Below are positions 35,551 through 43,889 of a DNA stretch of 64,000 bases, piece after piece. Numbering within the stretch: position 1 is the first letter of the stretch; each line of letters begins with the position of its first letter. Under the pieces are notes generated by a model that was given only the letters and a program-made list of their open reading frames with translations, searched no databases and was not told the origin of the DNA. Position numbers and translations under genes: made by a program. Source of the stretch: DATBAX01 sp963723765 (lineage in GTDB: Bacteria > Acidobacteriota > Terriglobia > Terriglobales > Acidobacteriaceae); assembly GCA_963723765.1 (NCBI GenBank), contig CAVRSD010000006.1, forward strand, positions 1-64,000, given 5' to 3'.

Positions 35551-37836
35551 ATGCGCGATCGCCGGCTGGTTCTTCTGATTGGCCTGATCTGTCTGGCTAG
35601 TTGCTGGTTGTTCCTCGATCTCGACTCGAACTACCACGTTGCTCACGCCCAGCAGCCCGCTACCGCGGATACGGCCGCGCCCGTGATCCATGCGGAGACG
35701 CGTTTGGTCTTGGTCGATACCGTGGTAACCGACAAAAAAGGCAACTACATTCGCGACCTCGCCCAAAAAGATTTCAAGGTTTGGGAAGACGGCAACGAAC
35801 AGGCCGTCACCAGCTTCTCGTTCGAGGAGAGCTCAGCTTCCTCGTCCAATTCACAACCGCACTATATGGTCTTGTTCTTTGACAACTCCACCATGGACGT
35901 TGGCGATCAGGCCAAAGCCCGGGATGCCGCCGCAAAGTTTATCGATGCCAATGCCGGCCCTGACCGTTTGATGGCCATTGCGGATTTCGGCGGCAGCGTG
36001 CACATCTCGCAAAATTTCACTGCCGATGCCAAGCGCTTGAAGCAAGTGGTGATGGGTATAAAAGGATCTGCAGTTTCGCCGAACGGGCAGCAACCGGTAA
36101 TGCTGGCGTCCTTGGCGCCTCCACCCTCCGCGCCGTATCTGGGGAACGCGGAAGCGGACTTCGGCGTCCATAGCGTATTGCTTGCATTGCGCAGTCTGGC
36201 AAAGGGCCTGTCCACCGTGCCGGGCCGGAAGACGCTGGTCATGTTGACCTCTGGTTTCCCGCTCACCCTGGAATATGAGTCGGAAGTGGCCGCCGTGATC
36301 GATACCTGCAACAAAGCCAACGTGGCCATCTATCCCATCGACGTTCGTGGTTTGGTGGTCCCGGAACTAACCGGCCCCCAGGGCCGTCTGACGCGGCCTG
36401 CCACCCATTCCGGATCGGGATCGTTCGTCCCGGCCTCTCTTCACTATTCAAATAAGGATTCTCACCGGCCAAGACTCTTGCTGACTGCCTGGGCTGGCTC
36501 TTCACCGCTTCCCGCACAGCGTGGCCCCGGCGGCGGTGGTGGTGGCGGCGGTCCTAAACCACCCGGTGGAGGTGGCGGTGGCGGCCCCAAACCACCCGGC
36601 GGCGGATCCGGCCCCAAGCCACCCGTGGGAACCAGTGGCGGGACCAGATACAACAACGCTCTATACAATCCTCCCCCTCAGCCACGGGCGATTGTTCCGC
36701 AATTTCCTCCCAGCGCTTCGGACAACCAGCAGGTTCTCTATCAACTCGCCGACGGCACCGGCGGGTTTGTGATCCTCAACACCAACGATTTGCTGGGCGG
36801 TCTCGAACGCATCGCAAAAGACCAAAATCAGTACTACCTTCTCGGCTACAAGCCCGCAGTTTCTGCCGACGGGAGTTGCCACACCTTAAAGGTAAAAGTT
36901 GAGCGCGGAGGAACCACGGTTCGCGCCCGCAGTGGATATTGCAATTCCAAGCCAGTGGATCTTCTGGCCGGCAATCCCATCGAGAAAGACCTCGAAACTC
37001 GCGCCGGCAGCGAGATCAAGGGCAACGTCACCGCTCTGATGCAGGCGCCTTTCTTCTATACCTCGCCCAACACCGCCCAGATTCATCTTGCCGTGGAAAT
37101 TCCTTCCGCGGCGTTGAAGTTTGAAAAGGAAAAAGGGAAACAACATGCGGCCATCAACATCTTAGGTATCGCCTACAAGCCCGATGGATCCATTGCTGCC
37201 CGTTTCAGCGATACCGTGAATTTGGACTTTGATGGCAAAAAAGAAGTGGAAGAATTCCAGAAGCTGCCGTTCCATTACGAAAACCAGTTTGGCGTGGCCT
37301 CCGGCGAGTACAAACTAAGCGTTGTGTTCAGTTCCGGCAACGACAGCTTTGGCAAACTCGAAATGCCAATCCGCATCGACCCCTACCAGGCTAAGCAATT
37401 CAGCATCAGCGGGGTAGCGCTCAGCAACAATGTTCGCCCGGCCGCCGATATCTCCGCCGAGCTGGATGATCAACTGCTCGAAGACCGCACTCCTTTATTG
37501 GCTCAAGGCGTTCAGATTTCACCGTCCGCATCCAACCATTTCAAGAAGACAGACAGCGCCGCCATCTATGCGGAAGTCTACGAACCGCTCCTGAAAAATC
37601 CGAACCCTCCGGAAGTTGCCTACGAGCTCATCGTTGTCGAGCTCAAGAGCGGACAGGAGAAATTTCATGTCGGTGACCGGACTCCCAAAGGCAAAGCCGG
37701 AGACCCAGTCATTCCGCTGGGACTCAAGCTGCCGGTCGCTTCCCTCGGCGCTGGCTCCTATCGCGTAGACTTGCGCGCCGTCGATTCGGCTGGCAACTCC
37801 AGCAAAACCCGATCAGTTAATTTTGAGGTGGACTGA
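35551..37836 (+). CDS. VWFA-related acidobacterial protein with Gly/Pro-rich insert, exported
   Basis: 761 residues; GGAGG begins ten bases before the ATG at 35551, which rules out the earlier in-frame codon. Signal peptide LVLLIGLICLASCWLFLDL. Domains match the preceding gene: LVLVDTVVTDKKGNYIRDL and DFKVWEDGNEQAVTSFS, VWA-like MVLFFDNSTMDVGDQAKAR (DNSTMD metal-site variant), RKTLVMLTSGFPLTL, then YYLLGYKPAVSADGSCHTLK. Between the VWA part and that segment is a low-complexity insert of repeated PKPPGGG units (36530-36630). A final beta region (RVDLRAVDSAGNSSKTRSV) ends like an Ig fold. Probably anchored or secreted surface protein; role unknown. Confidence 0.88.
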   Translation: MRDRRLVLLIGLICLASCWLFLDLDSNYHVAHAQQPATADTAAPVIHAETRLVLVDTVVTDKKGNYIRDLAQKDFKVWEDGNEQAVTSFSFEESSASSSNSQPHYMVLFFDNSTMDVGDQAKARDAAAKFIDANAGPDRLMAIADFGGSVHISQNFTADAKRLKQVVMGIKGSAVSPNGQQPVMLASLAPPPSAPYLGNAEADFGVHSVLLALRSLAKGLSTVPGRKTLVMLTSGFPLTLEYESEVAAVIDTCNKANVAIYPIDVRGLVVPELTGPQGRLTRPATHSGSGSFVPASLHYSNKDSHRPRLLLTAWAGSSPLPAQRGPGGGGGGGGPKPPGGGGGGGPKPPGGGSGPKPPVGTSGGTRYNNALYNPPPQPRAIVPQFPPSASDNQQVLYQLADGTGGFVILNTNDLLGGLERIAKDQNQYYLLGYKPAVSADGSCHTLKVKVERGGTTVRARSGYCNSKPVDLLAGNPIEKDLETRAGSEIKGNVTALMQAPFFYTSPNTAQIHLAVEIPSAALKFEKEKGKQHAAINILGIAYKPDGSIAARFSDTVNLDFDGKKEVEEFQKLPFHYENQFGVASGEYKLSVVFSSGNDSFGKLEMPIRIDPYQAKQFSISGVALSNNVRPAADISAELDDQLLEDRTPLLAQGVQISPSASNHFKKTDSAAIYAEVYEPLLKNPNPPEVAYELIVVELKSGQEKFHVGDRTPKGKAGDPVIPLGLKLPVASLGAGSYRVDLRAVDSAGNSSKTRSVNFEVD

Positions 37837-37847
37837 CGCGCTATTCC

Positions 37848-37888
37848 GGTGGGTGGCCCATTCAAGCCCGGTTTTGGCTTGAGTGGGG
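37848..37888. repeat. Intergenic hairpin repeat, family C
   Basis: CCCATTCAAGCC and GGCTTGAGTGGG form a long imperfect stem around CGGTTTT. It lies between two convergent genes. I recognise this type as a frequent acidobacterial intergenic repeat; only one copy is in the window. Confidence 0.6.
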
Positions 37889-37902
37889 CAGTTGATGCCC
37901 CT

Positions 37903-38985
37903 TCAGCAATCCGGCGCGACGGTGTAGTCCACACACTGTGACGTCTGATTTCCCACCGTCCAGATCGCCGACGTATTCAGTTGGTCTCCAAAATCCGTGA
38001 ACCAGAAAGTGTAGGAGAATCCGCCCAGCGTCAAAGGATTTCCGAAACCAAACTGGTCGGCCCACTGGTTAGGATTGCAGGTTGCTCCGAAATACAAAGT
38101 GCCGTTGAAATCCACCGTGGCCGCCTCGTTCATAGTGAATTCAACAGCTTGATATTTGTGTCCGCTCATCTTGAGTACGCAACCCGTCAGCGGGCCCACC
38201 GGACCTTGCGTAGATCCTTTACCTACCGTCAGTCTCAGCGTTGCCGTGCGCGTGACGCTCCCATCGCTGGCGGTAATCTTGATCGAGTATTTCCCCGCCG
38301 CAACGTTGCTGTCCACGCTGACGTTCACCTGCGACGTTCCAGAACCCGGCGCCGCAATCACGCTCGGCGTAAAGTTCACCGTCACGCCCGCCGGCGGATT
38401 GGCAGCGTTCAGCGTAAGTGCATTGTCGAAGCTTGCACCCGCCGTGGTCACCACCTCATCCGAGCCCGAGCTTCCGGGATCAAGGCTCAGCGCCACAGGT
38501 TGCAGCTTCACCGTGAACGGAGCCGCCTTCGACGGATTAACCGTCAGATTGGCTCCCGCGGTGGAATTGTTATAACTCGCGGTTAACGCCACGGAAGTCG
38601 AGGACTTCACTGCAACCGTTGCCAGCTCCACGATCACCTGCGTGTGTCCTTTCGCAATCGTCGCGCTGGCCGGAACCGTCACCACTCCCGGATCGCCGCC
38701 AGTGACTGTGATTTGTGCTCCGCCAGCCGGAGCAGCTTGCGTAAGTATGACTTTCAGCCGCGACGAATTCCCCCCAACTACCGTCGCCGGAAGCAGCACG
38801 ACGCTGGAAATGCTGGCGGTTGCGTCCGGCTGCAATGCGTTCGTCCCTTGCGTTGTGGGACCACCGGCAAAGCTGCCGTTCGGAGTCTTCTGTTGCGCGT
38901 TCCCACTGCATTCGAGAAATAATGCAATGCCGGTAATCACCAGGAAACGCACCCATCTGGGCGTTGTGCTCTCGATGAAGGACAA
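37903..38985 (-). CDS. Exported Ig-like repeat protein
   Basis: 360 residues with a signal peptide (FLVITGIALFLECSGNAQ). Two or three Ig-like domains follow: SSVVLLPATVVGGNSSRLKV with VTVPASATIAKGHTQVIVEL, then FTVKLQPVALSLDPGSSGSD with VNVSVDSNVAAGKYSIKITA. The C-terminal 90 residues form a different domain with CVLKMSGHKYQAVEFTMNE and four Cys (C...C...C...C at the end), probably two disulfides. The overall plan is that of a surface or secreted adhesin-like protein. No specific ligand can be named. Confidence 0.75.
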   Translation of the reverse strand: MSFIESTTPRWVRFLVITGIALFLECSGNAQQKTPNGSFAGGPTTQGTNALQPDATASISSVVLLPATVVGGNSSRLKVILTQAAPAGGAQITVTGGDPGVVTVPASATIAKGHTQVIVELATVAVKSSTSVALTASYNNSTAGANLTVNPSKAAPFTVKLQPVALSLDPGSSGSDEVVTTAGASFDNALTLNAANPPAGVTVNFTPSVIAAPGSGTSQVNVSVDSNVAAGKYSIKITASDGSVTRTATLRLTVGKGSTQGPVGPLTGCVLKMSGHKYQAVEFTMNEAATVDFNGTLYFGATCNPNQWADQFGFGNPLTLGGFSYTFWFTDFGDQLNTSAIWTVGNQTSQCVDYTVAPDC

Positions 38986-39070
38986 GTGTCGTATACCTCG
39001 ACTTCAAAAAATGAAGGTCCGACGAAAGGCGGGCAACTCCACGTTCTCACCTTCGTAAACCCGCCGGAAG

Positions 39071-39100
39071 GGGTCTTAAGGGCATGTTTAGGGTCTTAAG
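39071..39100. repeat. Direct repeat GGGTCTTAAG, period 20
   Basis: GGGTCTTAAG occurs at 39071-39080 and again at 39091-39100, two helical turns apart. It lies in the 320-base gap between divergent genes (38986-39307), where no other element is evident. Possible binding site for a tandem-binding regulator of either gene. Confidence 0.4.
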
Positions 39101-39307
39101 TACATCTCGAAAGACCAGAATGGGAACCAACGCCGGTAACTTCGCTGACGTTTTTCTCAGCCGCCACGCACCAGAATTTACAGCCTTTTAACGAAAACCC
39201 TTGAAAAAGCAGGCTATGCTGATACCTTGGCAATTGATTCGAAGAGGCGCAGGGAAACGGTAGATGGAAATCGTGCGGCGCTGATCGTCCGCCGGAGGGA
39301 CGTGCGT

Positions 39308-40033
39308 ATGAGTACCGCCATCCTGAAGACCCCGCAACCCGAGCCTTCGTATGTTCATTTGGTGCGGCGTACCATTGAAGCCTGCCAGGTCGCCCAGGAA
39401 GCCGCCGCCACCGCTGCCGAAGGCATTGCCACTGGGTCATCTCCCCTGCTGAATACCATTCGCGAGCGCGAAAAAGAACTCGACAAGCTGGACATGGAAA
39501 TTGACGCGGGCGTCACCATGGCCATCACCCACGTCAGCGAAGCCCAAGCTCGCGAACTGTTGGCCTGTATGAAGTTCATGATCGGGTTGGAGCGCATCGG
39601 CGATCTGCTGTTGAGTTTTGCCACCAGTGCACAAGCGGCCGGCGGACGTCTTGATCCTCAGGATATGCGCGACCTGACCCAGATGGCCTCGGTACTGGAA
39701 AAAATGCTGGCGGATGTTGGCGCGGCCTTCTCACTGCGCGATGTAAAGAAGGCCATCGACGTGTTGCGCGCCGACGCCGGCATGGACCGGCTGCGTAATC
39801 TGATCTTCATGCGCCACATCGAAAATCCCGAGAACATCCAGCGCCAGGCCAGCTTGCAAGTGATCTTCATGACCCAGTCGTTGGAGCGCGCCGGCGATCA
39901 TGCCAAAAATCTTGCCGAAGAAGTCTGCCACTTCGTCAGCGGACACACCGTCCGCCACGTCATGATGACCTACGACAAGCCCATTGAGCAGATGTTCCTG
40001 GACTGGCTTCGCCAGCGTGACGATCAGCACTGA
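39308..40033 (+). CDS. PhoU-domain protein
   Basis: 241 residues from the ATG at 39308, which follows GGAGGG; the frame is open upstream but the PhoU match starts later. Helical three-bundle repeats of PhoU type are visible: RTIEACQVAQEAAATAAEGI, REREKELDKLDMEIDAGVTM with the metal-ligand ExxxD pattern, ARELLACMKFMIGLERIGDL, then the second repeat with FMTQSLERAGDHAKNLAEEV. PhoU proteins restrain phosphate uptake and PhoR signalling at the membrane. No pst genes are adjacent, but a Pho-box-like motif lies 29 bases after this gene. Confidence 0.88.
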   Translation: MSTAILKTPQPEPSYVHLVRRTIEACQVAQEAAATAAEGIATGSSPLLNTIREREKELDKLDMEIDAGVTMAITHVSEAQARELLACMKFMIGLERIGDLLLSFATSAQAAGGRLDPQDMRDLTQMASVLEKMLADVGAAFSLRDVKKAIDVLRADAGMDRLRNLIFMRHIENPENIQRQASLQVIFMTQSLERAGDHAKNLAEEVCHFVSGHTVRHVMMTYDKPIEQMFLDWLRQRDDQH

Positions 40034-40061
40034 TCTCGCCAGCCTATTTCCTACACAAACC

Positions 40062-40088
40062 TTTACAAAGCTTGACCGATTCTTTACG
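40062..40088 (+). promoter_or_regulatory. Three-part direct repeat, Pho-box-like (site 2)
   Basis: TTTACA, TTGACC and TTTACG start at 40062, 40072 and 40083. The three hexamers are identical to those at 18950-18976 and only the split of spacer bases differs (4+5 against 5+4). It lies between the PhoU-domain gene and the DUF4397 lipoprotein gene, 185 bases before the latter. Confidence 0.45.
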
Positions 40089-40272
40089 TAAGACGGCGCG
40101 AATCAATGTTTAGATACTTGCACTTGGAAATTCCGGTTCGCCGCGTCCCTGCGCAGCCATAACCGATACGCGCAAATAAAATTTTTTCATTTTGATGCCG
40201 CTTTTGCCAAGCAACTCGCGTGCATCCAATACACTTATAAGCTGGAAAGCTGCATTCGCAAGGAGAGCACGG

Positions 40273-40983
40273 ATGGTAAGTCGTTTACACAAGTTCGGTA
40301 TCGGATTCCTGGGTTTGATCTTCACGTTCTCGACGTTCAGCTGCGGTGGCGGCGGCAGTAGCAGCGGGACCTCGCTCCGGGTGTTGGCTGCCTCGCCCGA
40401 TGAAGCGGCGGTGAATGTTCTGGTCGATGGCGCCACCGTGGGCAGCAGCCTGGCCTATGGCTCGAATACCGGTTATCAATCCGTGCATTCCGGCAACCGG
40501 CAATTCGCGGTTGAGGCGGTGGGCACCACCACCAACCTCCTGCCCAATAACGCAACCCTTAGCCTGGGCAGCGGTACGGAGACCACTGTGATTATGGCTG
40601 GGTTTTCATCCAGTCTCCAGGGTCTCATCCTGACCGATGACAATACCGAACCCACCTCGAATACCATCAACCTTCGTATCGTGAATGTCTCGCCGAACCT
40701 GGGAGCTTTCGATGTTTATGTAGTCGCGCCAGGAACCTCGCTGGGCAGCGCCACTCCCGTGGCGACCAATCTGCAATTCACCCAGGCATCTGCATACCTG
40801 AACCTGCCTATCGGCAGCAACAGCAATTATGAAATCTATTTCACCGAACCCGGAGTCCCTGCCTTCACCTACCTGGACTCAGGCCCGATTAGTTTTGCCT
40901 CCGGACAAAATCGAACTATCGTGGGGCTGAACAGCGCCGCGGGCAATTCCTACACCTATGTAATGCTCAAAGATTTGAATTAA
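40273..40983 (+). CDS. DUF4397 lipoprotein
   Basis: 236 residues; AGGAG lies eight bases before the ATG. Lipoprotein signal with lipobox TFSC at residue 24 followed by a Gly/Ser linker. Two DUF4397 beta domains follow: LRVLAASPDEAAVNVLVDGA with YQSVHSGNRQFAVEAVG, and LRIVNVSPNLGAFDVYVVAP with YLNLPIGSNSNYEIYF. These domains occur in surface-attached bacterial proteins of unknown binding role. The upstream Pho-box-like motif suggests control by a response regulator. Confidence 0.85.
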   Translation: MVSRLHKFGIGFLGLIFTFSTFSCGGGGSSSGTSLRVLAASPDEAAVNVLVDGATVGSSLAYGSNTGYQSVHSGNRQFAVEAVGTTTNLLPNNATLSLGSGTETTVIMAGFSSSLQGLILTDDNTEPTSNTINLRIVNVSPNLGAFDVYVVAPGTSLGSATPVATNLQFTQASAYLNLPIGSNSNYEIYFTEPGVPAFTYLDSGPISFASGQNRTIVGLNSAAGNSYTYVMLKDLN

Positions 40984-41076
40984 TGCACCACAACTTCTGA
41001 AGTGGGACCTTGCGCCAGGGTTTATGATTGAGGCAGTGTCGTTAGAAAGCGACACTCAGTCATATCCCTAACGCTC

Positions 41077-42033
41077 ATGGACCGCTACTCCATCCTGGAT
41101 CAGGGCTCTTCCAATCTCGCTCCGAAGCCTGTTCCTCTGGATCGCGGCCAGGACGAATCTCGAGCCAATCTTCCTCCCGGTACAGCATCGTCCCTGCGTT
41201 TTCCGGGAGAAGACGGCGGCAAGTCTTTGACGGAGATGGCGCAACGCGACTTGAATGTCGCCTTGCAATTGTTGACGGAACGGGCTCAATACATCACGGG
41301 AGCGTCAGGGGCGGCGATTGCGTTACGTGATGGCGAAGAACTGATTTGCCGCGCCCGCGCCGGCCCTTCCGCCCCCGAAGTAGGCGCGCAACTCCAAGTA
41401 AGCTCAGGACTGACTGGGGAGAGCGTGCGAACCCGCGAGATTTTGCGATGCAATGACGCAGCAACGGATCCGCGGGTCAACCGGGAGAGTTGTCGGGCCC
41501 TGGGGATCGCGTCCGTCATGGTGATGCCGCTACTCCAGGAACAGACCGTCATCGGCGTGTTTGAGTTGCTGTCCGACCGGGCCCACGCTTTTGAAGAACG
41601 CGATATTGTGGCTTTGCAGCGTTTGGGAGAGATGATTAGCACGGCGGTTGAACATGCCGACGCGGTAAAGCATGGAATCCAGGGAATTTCCGGTCTCAGC
41701 GACACTCCCCCAGCGGAAGTTGCCAACCTGGAAATAACTTCTTCGTCGGTTCCGCAAGCAGCCGAGTCCGAAACCGCTCGACCCCGGTTGACGAATATCC
41801 GTAGTTGCGAAACTTGCGGGTTCCCGGTTTCCGGGAGCCGGACGCTTTGCCTGGATTGCGAGGCTGCTCAAGAACAGGCATCGCCCGGATCAAAAGCTGC
41901 GGCCCCTGCATTTCTAGCTGAGCTTGACGATGCCAAACAAGAAAGCTGGCTGCGGAAACACATGTACACCATCGGGATAATTTTGATGGCGGTCCTGACC
42001 GCTGTTCTAGTGCTCTGGCTGCGGCCAATCTAA
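41077..42033 (+). CDS. GAF-domain protein with zinc ribbon and C-terminal membrane helix
   Basis: 318 residues. A GAF domain spans about 60-195 (QLLTERAQYITGASGAAIAL, SGLTGESVRTREILRCND, SVMVMPLLQEQTVIGVFELL). A small zinc ribbon follows (SCETCGFPVSGSRTLCLDC, C-x2-C ... C-x2-C, near 245-265) and then one membrane helix at the end (TIGIILMAVLTAVLVLWL). So it is a tail-anchored cytoplasmic sensor, lacking any kinase or cyclase output. It may act through partner proteins such as the histidine kinase encoded next. An inverted repeat AGTGTCG/CGACACT lies at 41035-41056, before the start. Confidence 0.8.
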   Translation: MDRYSILDQGSSNLAPKPVPLDRGQDESRANLPPGTASSLRFPGEDGGKSLTEMAQRDLNVALQLLTERAQYITGASGAAIALRDGEELICRARAGPSAPEVGAQLQVSSGLTGESVRTREILRCNDAATDPRVNRESCRALGIASVMVMPLLQEQTVIGVFELLSDRAHAFEERDIVALQRLGEMISTAVEHADAVKHGIQGISGLSDTPPAEVANLEITSSSVPQAAESETARPRLTNIRSCETCGFPVSGSRTLCLDCEAAQEQASPGSKAAAPAFLAELDDAKQESWLRKHMYTIGIILMAVLTAVLVLWLRPI

Positions 42034-42232
42034 AACCCCAGGCGCGTCATCGACGGAGTTCAACTACTTGCTTCGTTGCTGATTACCATTCCCCAACCGG
42101 CTTCCCGAATCTGCATTTTCCTGAATTGAAACCGGCTTTGCCTTTCTTTGAGTTGCAATGCTTCCACACCGCAATGCTTTTCCTGCCCGCTCCGATGTAG
42201 TAAGTAGCTAGAGCTGGAAAGAAGTGTGAGAA

Positions 42233-43846
42233 ATGGCAGGAAAGAAGGTTCCCCCGACCGACCTCTACTGCCAGGAGCAGCAGCGGCAAAAACCAGAAGA
42301 CATGTTGCGTCAACTATGGCGGGCGGTCGAGCAATCGGCGGATCTTGTAATTATCACTGACCGATCGGGGACTATGGAATACGTGAATCCCGCTTTCGAA
42401 ATTCTCACTGGTTATCCGCGCGCCGAAGCCATTGGGAAAAATCTCCGCATTCTCAAATCAGAGGAGCAAGAACCTAAGCTCTACAAGGACATGTGGAAAA
42501 TCATTCTTGCCGGCAAAGTGTTCCGTGGAATTGTGGTGAACCGCAAAAAAAATGGTGAGACTTTCATTGTCGAAAAAGCCATCACCCCGCTCCGGGATGG
42601 CAACGGACAAATCACCCATTTCATTTCCACGGACCGGGACATTACGGAAAGGCGCCGGCTGGAAGCGCAACTGCAACAAGCGCGGAAAATGGATGCCATC
42701 GGCAAGCTGGCGGGAGGCGTTGCCCACGACTTCAACAACTTGCTTATGGTGATCAGCGCCTACGCCGAGCTGATGCAGGATGCACTTGCCGTCGAACACC
42801 CGCTGCGGCACAATGTGGAAGAAATCATGAAGGCCGCCCGCCGCGCCACTGCCCTGACTCGGCAGTTGCTGGCATTCGGCCGCAAGCAGTTGCAGGCCCT
42901 GCAGTTTCTCGATTTGAATTCGATCATCCGGGACATCAGCAGAATGCTGCCCCGCCTGATTGGAGAGGACATTGAACTGGTGGTCGTTGCCGGCAAAGAG
43001 CTGGGAAGAGTCAAAGCGGACCCGGTTCAGATTGAGCAAGTGATCATGAATCTGGCAATTAACGCGCGGGATGCCATGCCGCGAGGCGGCAAACTCATGA
43101 TTGAAACTGCGGATGTGCGGCTGGACGAGAACTATGTGCAACGCCACTCCATTGTTCCCCCCGGAGATTACGTATTACTGACGGTGACGGACTCGGGCGA
43201 GGGGATCGCGCCGCAACACCTCAGCCACATCTTCGAGCCTTTCTACACTACGAAAGCAGAAGGAAAAGGAACCGGCCTCGGGCTGGCGACGGTATATGGA
43301 ATCGTGAAGCAAAGTGGGGGATTTGTCTGGGTATACAGCGAACCGGAGCTGGGAACAACCTTCAAAGTCTATTTGCCGCGGGCGCATCAGGAGAAAACCG
43401 AGGCGCCCATTTCCAAGGCAGTGGAGAAACTTTATACCATCGGTTGCGAGACCCTATTGCTGGTAGAGGACGAAGCCACCGTCCGCCAAGCCACTCTGGA
43501 ATTCCTGAGTCTTCAGGGATATATCGTGCTGGAAGCGAAAAATGGCATAGACGCGCTGATTGTCTCGGAAAACTACCGTGAGCGAATCGACTTGATGATT
43601 ACCGACGTGATCATGCCCCACATGGGAGGGGCTAAGCTGGCGGAGCAGATGGCAATCGATCGACCATTCACAAAAGTATTGTTCGTTTCCGGATACGCGG
43701 AAAAAACTGCGCTGCGACAGGGGTCCATTGACGTGACCAAACGCTTTCTACAGAAGCCGTTTTCTCTGAAGACACTGGCCGGCAAGATTCGCGAAATGCT
43801 GGAAACGACAACACCTGTCATTGCCGCTTCGGCTTCCGCGGGTTAA
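42233..43846 (+). CDS. PAS-containing hybrid histidine kinase with receiver domain
   Basis: 537 residues, no membrane helix, so cytoplasmic. PAS domain at about 30-140 (ADLVIITDRSGTMEYVNPAF, then the PAC end ISTDRDITERRRLE). HisKA with phospho-accepting His165 in GGVAHDFNNLL. HATPase with N box (Asn277 in MNLAINARDAM), DSGEG at 320-324 and GKGTGLG at 345-351. A receiver domain follows from 407 (LLLVEDEATVRQ) with phospho-acceptor Asp458 in MITDVIMP and the late Lys in FLQKPFSL. All catalytic residues are present. A phosphorelay to an unlinked HPt protein or regulator is expected. The signal read by PAS is unknown. Confidence 0.92.
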   Translation: MAGKKVPPTDLYCQEQQRQKPEDMLRQLWRAVEQSADLVIITDRSGTMEYVNPAFEILTGYPRAEAIGKNLRILKSEEQEPKLYKDMWKIILAGKVFRGIVVNRKKNGETFIVEKAITPLRDGNGQITHFISTDRDITERRRLEAQLQQARKMDAIGKLAGGVAHDFNNLLMVISAYAELMQDALAVEHPLRHNVEEIMKAARRATALTRQLLAFGRKQLQALQFLDLNSIIRDISRMLPRLIGEDIELVVVAGKELGRVKADPVQIEQVIMNLAINARDAMPRGGKLMIETADVRLDENYVQRHSIVPPGDYVLLTVTDSGEGIAPQHLSHIFEPFYTTKAEGKGTGLGLATVYGIVKQSGGFVWVYSEPELGTTFKVYLPRAHQEKTEAPISKAVEKLYTIGCETLLLVEDEATVRQATLEFLSLQGYIVLEAKNGIDALIVSENYRERIDLMITDVIMPHMGGAKLAEQMAIDRPFTKVLFVSGYAEKTALRQGSIDVTKRFLQKPFSLKTLAGKIREMLETTTPVIAASASAG

Positions 43847-43889
43847 TCCCAGGCGGTGCGGCTCCCGTATAATGGGGCTGGAAGAATGC

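Noticed and set aside
41035..41056. Inverted repeat AGTGTCG/CGACACT before the GAF gene as a terminator
   Set aside because: Only a seven-base stem with an eight-base loop and no T-run.
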